Assembly (NCBI GenBank): GCA_937937585.1
Contig: CALDCB010000008.1
Coordinates: 1 to 64,000 of the forward strand
Direction of reading: 5' to 3'
DNA: 64,000 nt
Source of the DNA: an uncultured Coriobacteriaceae bacterium
Lineage (GTDB): Bacteria > Actinomycetota > Coriobacteriia > Coriobacteriales > Eggerthellaceae
Part shown: one piece after another, positions 16,650-24,808 of the stretch
Layout: every line of letters begins with the position of its first letter
Position numbering within the stretch: the first letter of the stretch is position 1
Notes under the pieces: generated by a model
The model's database searches: none
What the model was told of the DNA's origin: nothing
Seen by the model: the letters and a program-made list of their open reading frames with translations, nothing else
Position numbers and translations under genes: made by a program

Positions 16650-18917
16650 CTAAGCCTGAAAGGAATCCTTGTCGGGATCGGTTTCCTTCATGGCCTCGAT
16701 GACGCTGGCAAACAGGTCGTCGAGCTCCATGTCGTTGATAGCTGCGCCGCGCGTGATGTTGTCGCGGTTGCAACCGGCGGCGAACTTCTTGTCCTTGAAC
16801 TTCTTCTTAAGGCTCTTAACGCTGAAGTCCTGAACCGACTTGCTGGGACGCATCAAAACGCACGCCTGGATAAGGCCGGAAAGCTCGTCGCAAGCGAACA
16901 GAACCTTCTCCATCTTGCACTCGGGAACCGGGAGGTTCTCGTTCAGATCGGAGTTATGCGTCTGGATACAACGCGTGAGAATGGGATTGGCGCCTGCCTG
17001 CTCGAGCATCTCGGCAGCCTTGAGCGTGTGATCGGCAGCAGTCGGGAACTCTTCCCAATCGATGTCATGTAAAAGGCCAACGATGCCCCAGAAGTCGATG
17101 TTCTCAGGGTCGTGCTTCTGCGCGTAGTAACGCATGAGCGCCTCGAGCGTGAGACCGTGATGGATGTGGAACTCGTCGGAGTTGTGAGCCTTCAGCAGAT
17201 CGAATGCCTGATCGCGCGTGATGCCGGCGTCAACCTTCTGCCCGGCGACGGGCGCTGCGACGGTTGCTGCGCGAGGATCGCGCTCGTCAGCGGCGGTGTC
17301 GACCACCTCAACTTCATCAGCCTCGCATGCCTCGGCTTGAACCGGAGCGTCAGCTTCGACAGCTGCCTGGGCAGCAGCGGCTGCAGCAGTCTTGTTCGGG
17401 TTGTTGGTATTGCGCTCGGGGCGCATATGCGGGAACAAAAGCACGTCACGGATGGCGGGCTGGTCGGTAAGAAGCATGATCATGCGATCGATGCCGATGC
17501 CGATGCCACCAGCGGGCGGCATGCCGTACTCGAGCGCGCGAACGTAATCGTAGTCGTATTCCATGGCTTCGTCATCGCCGGCAGCCTTGGCGGCAACCTG
17601 ATCGGCGAAGCGAGACTCCTGATCGACGGGGTCGTTCAGCTCGGTGAAGGCGTTGGCGTACTCGTGACCGGCGATGACAAGCTCGAAGCGGTCGGTCAGG
17701 CGCGGATCAGAGGGCTTGCGCTTGGCAAGCGGCGATACCTCGACCGGATAGTCGCAAACGAACGTGGGGTTGACGATCTGGGACTCGCACAGTTCATCGT
17801 ACAAGGTAAACAGCATTTTGCCAGCGCCCCACTCCTCGTTCCACTCGAGGTGCTTGGCGTCGAGGATCTCACGGTAGCGCTCGACGGGCGTGTCGATGTC
17901 AACCTGCTCGCCAATAACCTCGCTGACCAGGTCGGCCATAGAGACGGAGCGCCATACGCCGGACAGGTCGATGGTGTTGCCCTGATACTGGATGACCTCG
18001 GTGTCGGAGACGGCATGCAAGCCGGCCTTGATGAAACCCATGGCCAGCTCTTTCATGCCCTCGACATCGGAGAAGGCGCAGTATGCCTCAACCGAGGTGA
18101 ACTCGGGGTTGTGCGTGGCGTCCATGCCCTCGTTGCGGAACTGACGGCCGATTTCGTACACGCGATCAAGACCGCCAACAAGCAGGCGCTTCAAGTGAAG
18201 CTCGGTGGCAATGCGCAGGTAGCACTCCTGATTGAGCGCGTTGAAATGCGTGATGAACGGCTTGGCGTTCGCTCCGCCAAGCGTCTCTTGAAGAATAGGG
18301 GTTTCGACCTCGAGATAACCCTGAGCGTTCATATACGAACGGCACGCAGAGATGATCTTCGAGCGCTTGATGAACACGTCTTTGACATCGAGGTTCATGA
18401 CCATGTCGACGTAACGCTGACGATAGCGCATCTCTTTGTCGGTGATGCCATGGAATTTCTCGGGCAGAGGGCGAAGCGACTTCGAAAGAAGCACGAACGA
18501 ATCGACGGCAATGGAAAGCTCGCCGCGCTTGGAGCGCATGATGTTGCCTTCAACGCCGATCCAGTCGCCCATGTCGAGGTCTTTCATTTCCTCGAAGGCC
18601 TCTTCACCAAGGAAGTTGACGCGGCAGAACAGCTGGATATCACCCTCGCGCTCGCGCAGGACCATGAACATGATCTTGCCCTGCTTGCGGATGGCCATAA
18701 TGCGACCGGCAACCTTAACGCGGTCGTCAAGCGTGACGCCGTTTTCGAGCGTTGCGTACTTCTCTTTGATCTGATCGACGTGCATGTCGTAATCGAAGCG
18801 CATGCCATACGGCTGCTTGCCCGCAGCGTACAGCGCCTCGCGCTTGGCCTTGCGCACCTCGATGGGGTCGTCCTCGATAAGAGCTTCTGCCTGTACCTGG
18901 TTGTTGTCCTGCGTCAT
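16650..18917 (-). CDS. lysS: Lysyl-tRNA synthetase fused to a C-terminal HD-hydrolase domain
   Basis: Residues 1 to about 512 are a complete class II LysRS: OB-fold anticodon domain (VKVAGRIMAIRKQGKIMFM), motif 2 (YEIGRQFRNEGMDATHNPEF) and motif 3 (GIGIGIDRMIMLLT). An Ala/Glu-rich linker (513-562) leads into a second module (563-755) resembling stand-alone HD/HDIG hydrolases, with HIHH at 584-587, the HD pair at 617-618 in GLLHDIDWEE, and a downstream TH at about 653. Bacterial LysRS is normally about 500 residues, so this is a real extension in one frame. The HD part could hydrolyse a nucleotide or phosphoester; its substrate is unknown. A terminator separates it from greA. Confidence 0.93.
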   Translation of the reverse strand: MTQDNNQVQAEALIEDDPIEVRKAKREALYAAGKQPYGMRFDYDMHVDQIKEKYATLENGVTLDDRVKVAGRIMAIRKQGKIMFMVLREREGDIQLFCRVNFLGEEAFEEMKDLDMGDWIGVEGNIMRSKRGELSIAVDSFVLLSKSLRPLPEKFHGITDKEMRYRQRYVDMVMNLDVKDVFIKRSKIISACRSYMNAQGYLEVETPILQETLGGANAKPFITHFNALNQECYLRIATELHLKRLLVGGLDRVYEIGRQFRNEGMDATHNPEFTSVEAYCAFSDVEGMKELAMGFIKAGLHAVSDTEVIQYQGNTIDLSGVWRSVSMADLVSEVIGEQVDIDTPVERYREILDAKHLEWNEEWGAGKMLFTLYDELCESQIVNPTFVCDYPVEVSPLAKRKPSDPRLTDRFELVIAGHEYANAFTELNDPVDQESRFADQVAAKAAGDDEAMEYDYDYVRALEYGMPPAGGIGIGIDRMIMLLTDQPAIRDVLLFPHMRPERNTNNPNKTAAAAAAQAAVEADAPVQAEACEADEVEVVDTAADERDPRAATVAAPVAGQKVDAGITRDQAFDLLKAHNSDEFHIHHGLTLEALMRYYAQKHDPENIDFWGIVGLLHDIDWEEFPTAADHTLKAAEMLEQAGANPILTRCIQTHNSDLNENLPVPECKMEKVLFACDELSGLIQACVLMRPSKSVQDFSVKSLKKKFKDKKFAAGCNRDNITRGAAINDMELDDLFASVIEAMKETDPDKDSFQA

Positions 18918-18937
18918 GTTCTTCCTTACCTATTAAT

Positions 18938-18964
18938 GAAAAAGGCCCAGCTAAGCCGGGCCTT
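18938..18964 (-). terminator. Terminator between greA and lysS
   Basis: On the minus strand AAGGCCCGGCTTAGCTGGGCCTT forms an 8-bp stem with one mismatch and is followed by TTTTTC. It sits between the greA stop (18997) and the lysS start, so lysS needs readthrough or its own promoter. Confidence 0.8.
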
Positions 18965-18996
18965 CGCATGGCGTTCGAAAAGAAGGCCGTGTGGGA

Positions 18997-19467
18997 CTAG
19001 TGCTCGATCTTGATGATCTTCATCTCAATCTTACGGCCGGTAGGACCGGTGGTCTCGATCTCGTCGCCCTTCTTGTGGCCGATGAGCGCAGCGCCAACCG
19101 GAGACTCGTTGGAGATACGACCGGAAGCCACGTCAGCCTCGGCACCGCCCACGATGGTGAAGACACGCTCGCGGCCGCCCATTTCGATGGTGACGGTGGA
19201 ACCGATGTTCACCTTCGAAGAACGCTTGGGGGCTGCAACGACGGTGGCCTCAGAAAGGATATGGTTGATCTCGGCGATGCGAGCCTCAACCATGCCCTGC
19301 TCGTTCTTGGCGTCGTCGTACTCGGAGTTCTCGGAGATGTCGCCGAACTCGCGAGCGACCTTGATGCGGTCGCCGATCTCAGCGCGCTTCTCGGTTTCGA
19401 GGTAGTTCAGCTCTTCCTCGAGCTTCTGGCGCCCTTCCGGCGTCAGGATAACGTTTTCGCTAGCCAT
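18997..19467 (-). CDS. greA: Transcription elongation factor GreA
   Basis: A 156-residue protein with the N-terminal coiled coil (LTPEGRQKLEEELNYLETEK), the acidic tip ENSEYDDAKNEQ needed for stimulating transcript cleavage in backtracked RNA polymerase, and the C-terminal FKBP-like domain ending in EIETTGPTGRKIEMKI. Length is typical. It lies upstream of lysS, a frequent pairing in actinobacteria and firmicutes, with a terminator between them. Confidence 0.96.
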   Translation of the reverse strand: MASENVILTPEGRQKLEEELNYLETEKRAEIGDRIKVAREFGDISENSEYDDAKNEQGMVEARIAEINHILSEATVVAAPKRSSKVNIGSTVTIEMGGRERVFTIVGGAEADVASGRISNESPVGAALIGHKKGDEIETTGPTGRKIEMKIIKIEH

Positions 19468-19495
19468 GTTTCCTCTTCTGCTAAACGGAAGCGAC

Positions 19496-19774
19496 CTATT
19501 CGGCCTTCTTCTTCACGACTTTCTTAACCTTCTTGGGAGCCTCGTCTTCGGCGGATTCCTCCACCTCGTCCTCGTCAGCTTCCTCTTCATCAGCTTCCTC
19601 GGCGACTTCCTCGCTCTTCATGCCCTCTTTGACTTCCTGAGCACCCTCGCGCAGGCCCTTGACGGTCTTGCCGAACGCCTTACCCAGCTTGGGAAGCTGT
19701 TTCGGCCCGAAGATGAGCAAGACAACGAGCAGGATGATGACCAGTTCCGGCATGCCAAGACCGAAGATCTTCAT
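19496..19774 (-). CDS. tatA: Sec-independent translocase component TatA
   Basis: The start at 19774 has GGAGGG seven bases upstream. The 92-residue product has the TatA/B layout: one membrane helix (MPELVIILLVVLLIFGPKQLPKLGK with the FGPKQLP hinge), an amphipathic helix (FGKTVKGLREG) and a long acidic then Lys-rich tail. TatA multimers form the pore for folded proteins with twin-arginine signals. No tatC is nearby. The tail (over 20 Glu/Asp, then KKVKKVVKKK) is unusually charged. TatB cannot be fully excluded, but length and the short helix favour TatA. Confidence 0.88.
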   Translation of the reverse strand: MKIFGLGMPELVIILLVVLLIFGPKQLPKLGKAFGKTVKGLREGAQEVKEGMKSEEVAEEADEEEADEDEVEESAEDEAPKKVKKVVKKKAE

Positions 19775-19960
19775 TGCAAACCCTCCGAATCGTTTGGTTA
19801 AGCCAGCTTGCCAATGGGCGCGCCGGCGAACTCGCGCTGCAATAGTCAGCGTCCGATAAAATACCATTTCTGGCTGGCAAATGGGCGCATCCTATAAAAG
19901 AAACACGGTGGCGCAAGAAGACGTCGGCCGATGACCCTAACAGGTAGTGTGCTGCAAATA

Positions 19961-19986
19961 GAAAAGCCGACGCAAACGCCGGCTTT
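19961..19986 (-). terminator. Terminator of tRNA-Pro
   Basis: On the minus strand AAAGCCGGCG-TTTG-CGTCGGCTTT (one mismatch) is followed by TCTATTT. It stands about ten bases after the tRNA 3' end. Confidence 0.75.
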
Positions 19987-19994
19987 GAATTCGA

Positions 19995-20071
19995 TGGTCG
20001 GGTTGACTGGATTTGAACCAGCGACCTCTGCGTCCCGAACGCAGCGCTCTACCAAGCTGAGCCACAACCCG
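19995..20071 (-). tRNA. tRNA-Pro (anticodon CGG)
   Basis: A full 77-nt cloverleaf on the minus strand: acceptor CGGGTTG/CAACCCG, D-arm with AGCTTGGTAGAGC, anticodon arm CTGCG-TTCGGGA-CGCAG giving anticodon CGG, T-arm GCTGG-TTCAAAT-CCAGT, and an encoded CCA at 19997-19995. It reads proline CCG codons. Confidence 0.97.
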
Positions 20072-20094
20072 ATGCTGCTCTCACAGCGGGAAAT

Positions 20095-20122
20095 ATACTA
20101 ACACAGATTCGGTCGAGCGCAA
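20095..20122 (-). promoter_or_regulatory. Promoter of tRNA-Pro
   Basis: On the minus strand TTGCGC (20122-20117) and TAGTAT (20100-20095) are 16 bases apart and 24 bases before the mature tRNA 5' end at 20071. Confidence 0.55.
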
Positions 20123-20279
20123 GCATCTATTTTAAGTTGAAGACTTCTATTTCTATCACTTCGCGACGAATCGCCATAAGATCGCATTCGGAACGGCTTC
20201 AAAGCAACGTTTTGGCAACTCAGATGGTGAGGTTGTGATCGGCACAGCGGCTTCACAACCGTCAGTCATACTGCAGGGC

Positions 20280-20759
20280 ATGTTGAAATCAATTGCAAAA
20301 ACCATCACAGGCGCCATCGTCGCCCTCGTCATCATCGGGTCCATCTGCTTCTTCACCGGAACTCTCAGCTCAACCGGCAAGATCGGAAACCCCTTCGATG
20401 CAGCGAAAACCACCGCGCTCAATGCGGCAATCGATGCCAGCGGCGTGAAGTCGAAGGTCAACAACACGCTTCAGAACAACGTAAGCAAGATCTCGCAGGC
20501 AACCGGCATTCCCGCCGATCAAGTGCAAGCCGGGATCTCGAACCTTGATGTTAACAACTGGACGGCGGTTTCTTCCCCGCAAGGCGCCGCCGCAACCGGT
20601 TCGTACGACGTGAACGCCAACGGCACAAACGCCACCATCACCACGTACAGCGACCCCAGCTACATCGGCGTGAAGGCCTACGGGCAAGATGTCACCTTCA
20701 AGGTTCCCGCCAGCGCCCAGGCATACGAAAACTATTTTGGCTACCTCGCCTACTTATAA
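20280..20759 (+). CDS. Hypothetical membrane-anchored extracytoplasmic protein
   Basis: The 159-residue protein (start ATG 20280; a GTG at 20235 is possible but adds residues ahead of the hydrophobic stretch) has one N-terminal membrane segment, AKTITGAIVALVIIGSICFF, then a polar Asn/Thr/Ser-rich domain with no cysteine after the anchor. It looks like a single-pass or cleaved secreted protein. I do not recognise the family. It stands alone, divergent from tRNA-Pro and convergent with the purine group, with a shared terminator at 20797-20832. Confidence 0.65.
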   Translation: MLKSIAKTITGAIVALVIIGSICFFTGTLSSTGKIGNPFDAAKTTALNAAIDASGVKSKVNNTLQNNVSKISQATGIPADQVQAGISNLDVNNWTAVSSPQGAAATGSYDVNANGTNATITTYSDPSYIGVKAYGQDVTFKVPASAQAYENYFGYLAYL

Positions 20760-20796
20760 AACCCGCGCCTGAACCGATCCCAACCCCATGAACGCA

Positions 20797-20832
20797 AAGA
20801 GCCTTCGCCGATTCGGCAAAGGCTCTTTCTTT
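20797..20832. terminator. Bidirectional terminator between convergent genes
   Basis: AAAGAGCCTTCGCCGA and its partner ending in AAAGGCTCTTT form a long near-perfect stem followed by CTTT on the plus strand; it ends the 20280-20759 transcript and can also stop the leftward purine unit. Confidence 0.75.
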
Positions 20833-20876
20833 ACTTGCCTCAAAGCGTCATTCCTAAACGCTTGCACGCACGCAGC

Positions 20877-21395
20877 CTATTGCTGCGACTCGATTCCAAG
20901 CTTAATGCCTAACCATTCGGCAATGTCGTAATCGTAGTCGCTGGACAATTGAAACGCGTCATAAGCATTGCGGATACGCGTCTCATACAACGTGGCGCCC
21001 TTGTTGTCGGCAAGCTCCTGCAAGATATCGTCGCAGTCGTCCAAATCGCACACGACGGCGATCTCATCGAAACGCTTCGCCGCCGCGCGAAGAAGCGCCA
21101 TGCGACGCAACTCGATGCTCTTTATGCAAGCAAGGAAGTTCGCCCCCGAAAGAACAACCTCGTCGAAATCGGGAACGTCTGCAACCAGCATATCGAACCC
21201 ATCAACGATGCCCTCGGCACCAAGAGATAGGTCCACTGCCGCCGCTTCCACACCCGCCTGAGCGAACGCATCGACAAGCTGCGAATCGCACGACACGGCA
21301 ACGCCCCAACGCTTCTGCAGCTGTTCGGCAAAACGCGCGGATTCCTGAACGTCGGACACCGCGAACAGAGCCCGCTCCACCTTGGGATTATGCAT
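20877..21395 (-). CDS. PurH N-domain-like (IMP cyclohydrolase/MGS-type) orphan protein
   Basis: The 172-residue protein resembles the N-terminal methylglyoxal-synthase-like domain of PurH. It starts with VERALFAVSDVQES, comparable with the ALISVSDKTG start of PurH. It also has LLRAAAKRFDEIAVVCDLDD at 101-120 (compare MLRAAAKN-x-VAVVVDPxDY) and ends ETRIRNAYDAFQLSSDYDYDIAEWLG. The STGGT phosphate loop and the KTLHPK motif of active IMP cyclohydrolases are missing, and no AICAR transformylase domain follows. It sits 12 bases after purN at the end of a leftward purF-purM-purN group. It may be a degenerate, non-catalytic or regulatory relative. Confidence 0.6.
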   Translation of the reverse strand: MHNPKVERALFAVSDVQESARFAEQLQKRWGVAVSCDSQLVDAFAQAGVEAAAVDLSLGAEGIVDGFDMLVADVPDFDEVVLSGANFLACIKSIELRRMALLRAAAKRFDEIAVVCDLDDCDDILQELADNKGATLYETRIRNAYDAFQLSSDYDYDIAEWLGIKLGIESQQ

Positions 21396-21407
21396 GATGC
21401 TTCCCCA

Positions 21408-22028
21408 CTACCCCAAAGCGATATGGATATGCCTGTCGGCATCAAGGCTCATGCGGCCCTCAGCAATCCAGCCAAGAACACGCGGATACAGCTCGTGTTC
21501 AACCTGATGGATACGTTCCTCAAGGGAATCCAGATCGTCATCCTCAAGTACAGCGACGGGCTCTTGAGCAACGATGGGGCCCTTGTCATAGTCCTCGTTT
21601 GCCAAGTGAACAGTGACGCCCGTCACTTTCACGCCCGCATTCCAAGCATCTTCGATGGCATGAGCGCCCTTGAACGAAGGAAGCAAAGCCGGATGCAGGT
21701 TCAGCACGCGGTCGGGGAACGCGTTAAGCAGCACCGGGGTGACCTTGCGCATGTAACCAGCCATAACCACATATTGAGCGCCTGCTTCGACAAGGGCGTC
21801 GGCAATGCGCTTGTCAGCGGCCTGCGGATCGGCGTAAACATCGCGATTCGAAACCAGCGTGGGAATGCCTGCGGCCTTCGCACGCTCGATGCCGTACGCA
21901 TCGGGACGCGACGAAACAACCAGCACAACCTCAACGGGAAGACCTTCATTTGCCGCATCGATGATGGCCTGAAGATTGGTCCCGCTTCCTGAAACCAAAA
22001 CGCCGACTTTGAGTTTGCCGTCTTTCAC
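21408..22028 (-). CDS. purN: Phosphoribosylglycinamide formyltransferase
   Basis: Third step of purine synthesis: formylates GAR using 10-formyltetrahydrofolate. The N-terminal loop VLVSGSGTNLQAI, the folate/catalytic segment VLNLHPALLPSFKGAHA (Asn and His of the active site) and VTGVTVHLANEDYDKGPI are all present; length of 206 residues is normal. Start is GTG at 22028 behind GGCGG. A terminator separates it from purM upstream, and the PurH-like orphan follows. Confidence 0.96.
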   Translation of the reverse strand: MKDGKLKVGVLVSGSGTNLQAIIDAANEGLPVEVVLVVSSRPDAYGIERAKAAGIPTLVSNRDVYADPQAADKRIADALVEAGAQYVVMAGYMRKVTPVLLNAFPDRVLNLHPALLPSFKGAHAIEDAWNAGVKVTGVTVHLANEDYDKGPIVAQEPVAVLEDDDLDSLEERIHQVEHELYPRVLGWIAEGRMSLDADRHIHIALG

Positions 22029-22070
22029 CTTACCGCCTGCCTTCCACTAGGAATTTGCACCGAAAACAAG

Positions 22071-22100
22071 AAAAGGCCCGCCGCGATTCGGCAGCGGGCC
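22071..22100 (-). terminator. Terminator or attenuator between purM and purN
   Basis: On the minus strand GGCCCGCTGCCGAATCGCGG with its partner GGGCC forms a GC-rich stem followed by TTTTCTTGTTTTC. It lies 17 bases after the purM stop and 43 before the purN start, so purN expression needs readthrough or a separate promoter. Confidence 0.75.
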
Positions 22101-22116
22101 CGCAAAGAAAACATGC

Positions 22117-23199
22117 CTACGCGAACAGGGCGTCCTCGTTCTGGTAACGGACAATGCCGGTGCCGGGAACGATCTTGCCCACGACCATGGGCGTCTCGCC
22201 TGCGTCGGCGATGGCGGCCATGACGTCGTCAACCTGCGCAGGGTCGACGATGAGAACCAGACCTAGACCCATGTTGAACGTCTTCAGGGCCTCTTCGACG
22301 GACAGGCTTGCCTTATCGCATGCGTAGCGAACGATAGGCGGAACCTTCCAGGTGCCCACCTCAACCAGCGCGTCCACCTTGTCGTTGAGCGCACGGTTCA
22401 GATTCTCGGTGATGCCGCCGCCGGTGATGTGAGCAAGCGCATGCACGGCACCGGGGAGTTGATTGATGACGGCACGAACCGGCTTGACGTACATACGCGT
22501 GGGGGTAAGCAGCGCGTCAATGACGCTCTGTCCCTCAAGCTGATCAAGCGGAGCGGAAAGCTCGTCGAGGCCCCTGTCGCCCATGCAAACCTTGCGCGCA
22601 AGGGAATAACCGTTGGAGTGAAGGCCGCTGGAAGCAAGGCCGATGAGCACATCGCCTTCGGCAACATTTGCGGGATCGAGCATCTTGACCTTGTCAACGA
22701 TGCCCACGCAGAAGCCGGAAAGATCGTAATCGTCGGGATCCATGACGCCCGGATGCTCGGCCATCTCGCCGCCGATAAGGGCGCAACCAGCCTGACGGCA
22801 ACCCTCGCCGATGCCGCCGACGATCTCGGCCATCGAAGTGGAGTCGATCTTGCCCGTGGCCACGTAGTCCAAGAAGAACAGCGGCTCGGCACCGGTGGCA
22901 AGGATGTCGTTGGCGCACATGGCAACCAGGTCGATGCCCACAGTGGAGTTCTTACCGGAAAGCTGGGCAACCTTCAGCTTGGTGCCAACGCCATCGGTTC
23001 CGGAAACCAGAACCGGCTCTTCCATATCCTTAGCAGCAGCGATGCTGAACAGACCGCCGAAACCGCCGATGTCGCCGATGACCTCGGGGCGATAGGTGGA
23101 GTGAACCGTCTTCTTGATTGCGTCGACGGCGCGAGCGCCCTCTTCGATGTCGACGCCTGCGCTTGCGTAGGTGATCTGGCCTTCAGGTTGATCTGCCAT
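22117..23199 (-). CDS. purM: Phosphoribosylformylglycinamidine cyclo-ligase
   Basis: Fifth purine step: ATP-dependent closure of FGAM to AIR. The 360-residue product has the family features YASAGVDIEEGARAV, GTDGVGTKLK, DLVAMCANDILATGAEPLFF and ITGGGITENLNR. The start at 23199 is preceded by AAGGAGA; an upstream ATG at 23229 would add ten residues without a ribosome site. It follows purF by 79 bases. Confidence 0.96.
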   Translation of the reverse strand: MADQPEGQITYASAGVDIEEGARAVDAIKKTVHSTYRPEVIGDIGGFGGLFSIAAAKDMEEPVLVSGTDGVGTKLKVAQLSGKNSTVGIDLVAMCANDILATGAEPLFFLDYVATGKIDSTSMAEIVGGIGEGCRQAGCALIGGEMAEHPGVMDPDDYDLSGFCVGIVDKVKMLDPANVAEGDVLIGLASSGLHSNGYSLARKVCMGDRGLDELSAPLDQLEGQSVIDALLTPTRMYVKPVRAVINQLPGAVHALAHITGGGITENLNRALNDKVDALVEVGTWKVPPIVRYACDKASLSVEEALKTFNMGLGLVLIVDPAQVDDVMAAIADAGETPMVVGKIVPGTGIVRYQNEDALFA

Positions 23200-23278
23200 G
23201 ATGTCTCCTTGGAATATCAGCTTGGGCATATGCCCGTCTGGGTTATCGGAATTGTATCACGCTGGAAAGGCGCGCTGC

Positions 23279-24781
23279 CTACGGCATGATGGGGTCGCCC
23301 TGCTCGCCCTTCGAATACGACTCCTCGAACAGCTCGCGCTTGGTGAGGAACGACTTCTTCGACATTGCCGCAGGGATGGGAACCGCATAGTCGCCCGTGA
23401 AGCAGGCGTCGCAGAAGCCGTCGTGGCGGCAGTCGGGGACAGCCGCATGAAGGCCCTCGACCGAGATGAACGCCAGCGAATCGGCGCCCATCCACTCGCA
23501 CATCTCGGGCACGGTCATGTTGGCCGCGATAAGCTGCTCGCGCGAGTCGGTGTCGATGCCGTAGAAGCAGGGCCACGTGACCTCGGGCGAAACGATGCGC
23601 AAGTGAACCTCGGCAGCGCCGGCATCGCGAAGCATCTGAACGAGTTGGCGCGAGGTGTTGCCGCGAACGACCGAGTCGTCGATGACGATCAGGCGCTTGC
23701 CGGAAAGCACCGAGGACAAGGGGTTAAGCTTCAGACGAACGCCCAGTTGACGCATGGCCTGCGTGGGTTGGATGAACGTGCGTCCGACGTATCGGTTCTT
23801 CATGATGCCGTCGGAATACGGGATGCCGCTTTCCTCGGCATAGCCAAGTGCGGAGGGCAGGCCCGAATCGGGAACGCCCAAAACCAAATCGGCGTCGGTC
23901 GGAGCCTCGCGCGCAATGATACGGCCGAGGTTACGGCGAGCCTGATAAACGCTCTGACCGTCGATGTTGCTGTCAGGGCGTGCGAAGTAAACGTACTCGA
24001 AGATGCAGGAAGCGCGACGACGCGGTTCGATCGCCTGCTCGCTTTCCATGCCCGAGAAGCTGAACTTGATGACTTCGCCCGGCTCGACGTCACGCAGGTA
24101 CGTGGCGCCGACGATGTCCAAACCGCAAGTCTCGCTGGAAACAACCCAACCACGGTTGTTGGGAAGCGTGCCGATGCACAACGGGCGGATGCCGTTAGGG
24201 TCGCGGAACGCGTACAAGGCGGTCGGCGAAGCGAGAACCATGGCGTAAGCTCCCTCGATGATCTCCATCGCGCGCTTGATGCCCGAACGGATGTGACTGG
24301 TCTGCTGAGTGTACAGGCCGATAAGCTTCGCGGCGATCTCGCTGTCGGTGCCAGCGCGCAGCTGGATGCCCTCTTCGACCGTCTTGACGCGCAGGTCGTT
24401 GGTGTTCACCAACGTGCCGTTGTGAGCCAAGGCGATGAGCATGTCATCGATGGCGGAAATATGGGGCTGGGCAGCTTCCCAGGTGTCGCCCGAGCAGCTG
24501 CTGGTGGAATAGCGCACGTGACCGATGGAAACGTATCCGGTAAGCGCCGCCAAGCTGGACTCGTTGAATGCCTGAGTGACCAGGCCAAGGTCCTTCGAGA
24601 CGATCATGGACTCGCCATCGCCGACGGCGATGCCGGCGCTTTCCTGACCACGATGTTGCAAGGCCTGAAGGCCGAAGCAGGTCATGCGCGCAACATCCTC
24701 GCCCGGAGCGAAGATGCCGAAAACGCCGCACTCCTCTTCGAGATGATCGGGCAGCTCGCCCGGCACGATCGCGTCACTCAT
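23279..24781 (-). CDS. purF: Amidophosphoribosyltransferase
   Basis: First committed purine step: makes phosphoribosylamine from PRPP and glutamine. A 17-residue propeptide precedes Cys18 (EEECGVFGIF), the expected N-terminal nucleophile after processing, so this is the iron-sulfur B. subtilis-type enzyme. The PRPP loop RLIVIDDSVVRGNTS and the C-terminal CDACFTGDY segment with a cluster-ligand cysteine pair agree. It heads the leftward purine group. Confidence 0.97.
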   Translation of the reverse strand: MSDAIVPGELPDHLEEECGVFGIFAPGEDVARMTCFGLQALQHRGQESAGIAVGDGESMIVSKDLGLVTQAFNESSLAALTGYVSIGHVRYSTSSCSGDTWEAAQPHISAIDDMLIALAHNGTLVNTNDLRVKTVEEGIQLRAGTDSEIAAKLIGLYTQQTSHIRSGIKRAMEIIEGAYAMVLASPTALYAFRDPNGIRPLCIGTLPNNRGWVVSSETCGLDIVGATYLRDVEPGEVIKFSFSGMESEQAIEPRRRASCIFEYVYFARPDSNIDGQSVYQARRNLGRIIAREAPTDADLVLGVPDSGLPSALGYAEESGIPYSDGIMKNRYVGRTFIQPTQAMRQLGVRLKLNPLSSVLSGKRLIVIDDSVVRGNTSRQLVQMLRDAGAAEVHLRIVSPEVTWPCFYGIDTDSREQLIAANMTVPEMCEWMGADSLAFISVEGLHAAVPDCRHDGFCDACFTGDYAVPIPAAMSKKSFLTKRELFEESYSKGEQGDPIMP

Positions 24782-24808
24782 TCGATTGATCCCCCTAATA
24801 GTTACGGT

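Noticed and set aside
18918..18996. T-box or lysine riboswitch upstream of lysS
   Set aside because: Only 79 bases with a simple terminator; no specifier loop, T-box sequence or lysine-aptamer junction.
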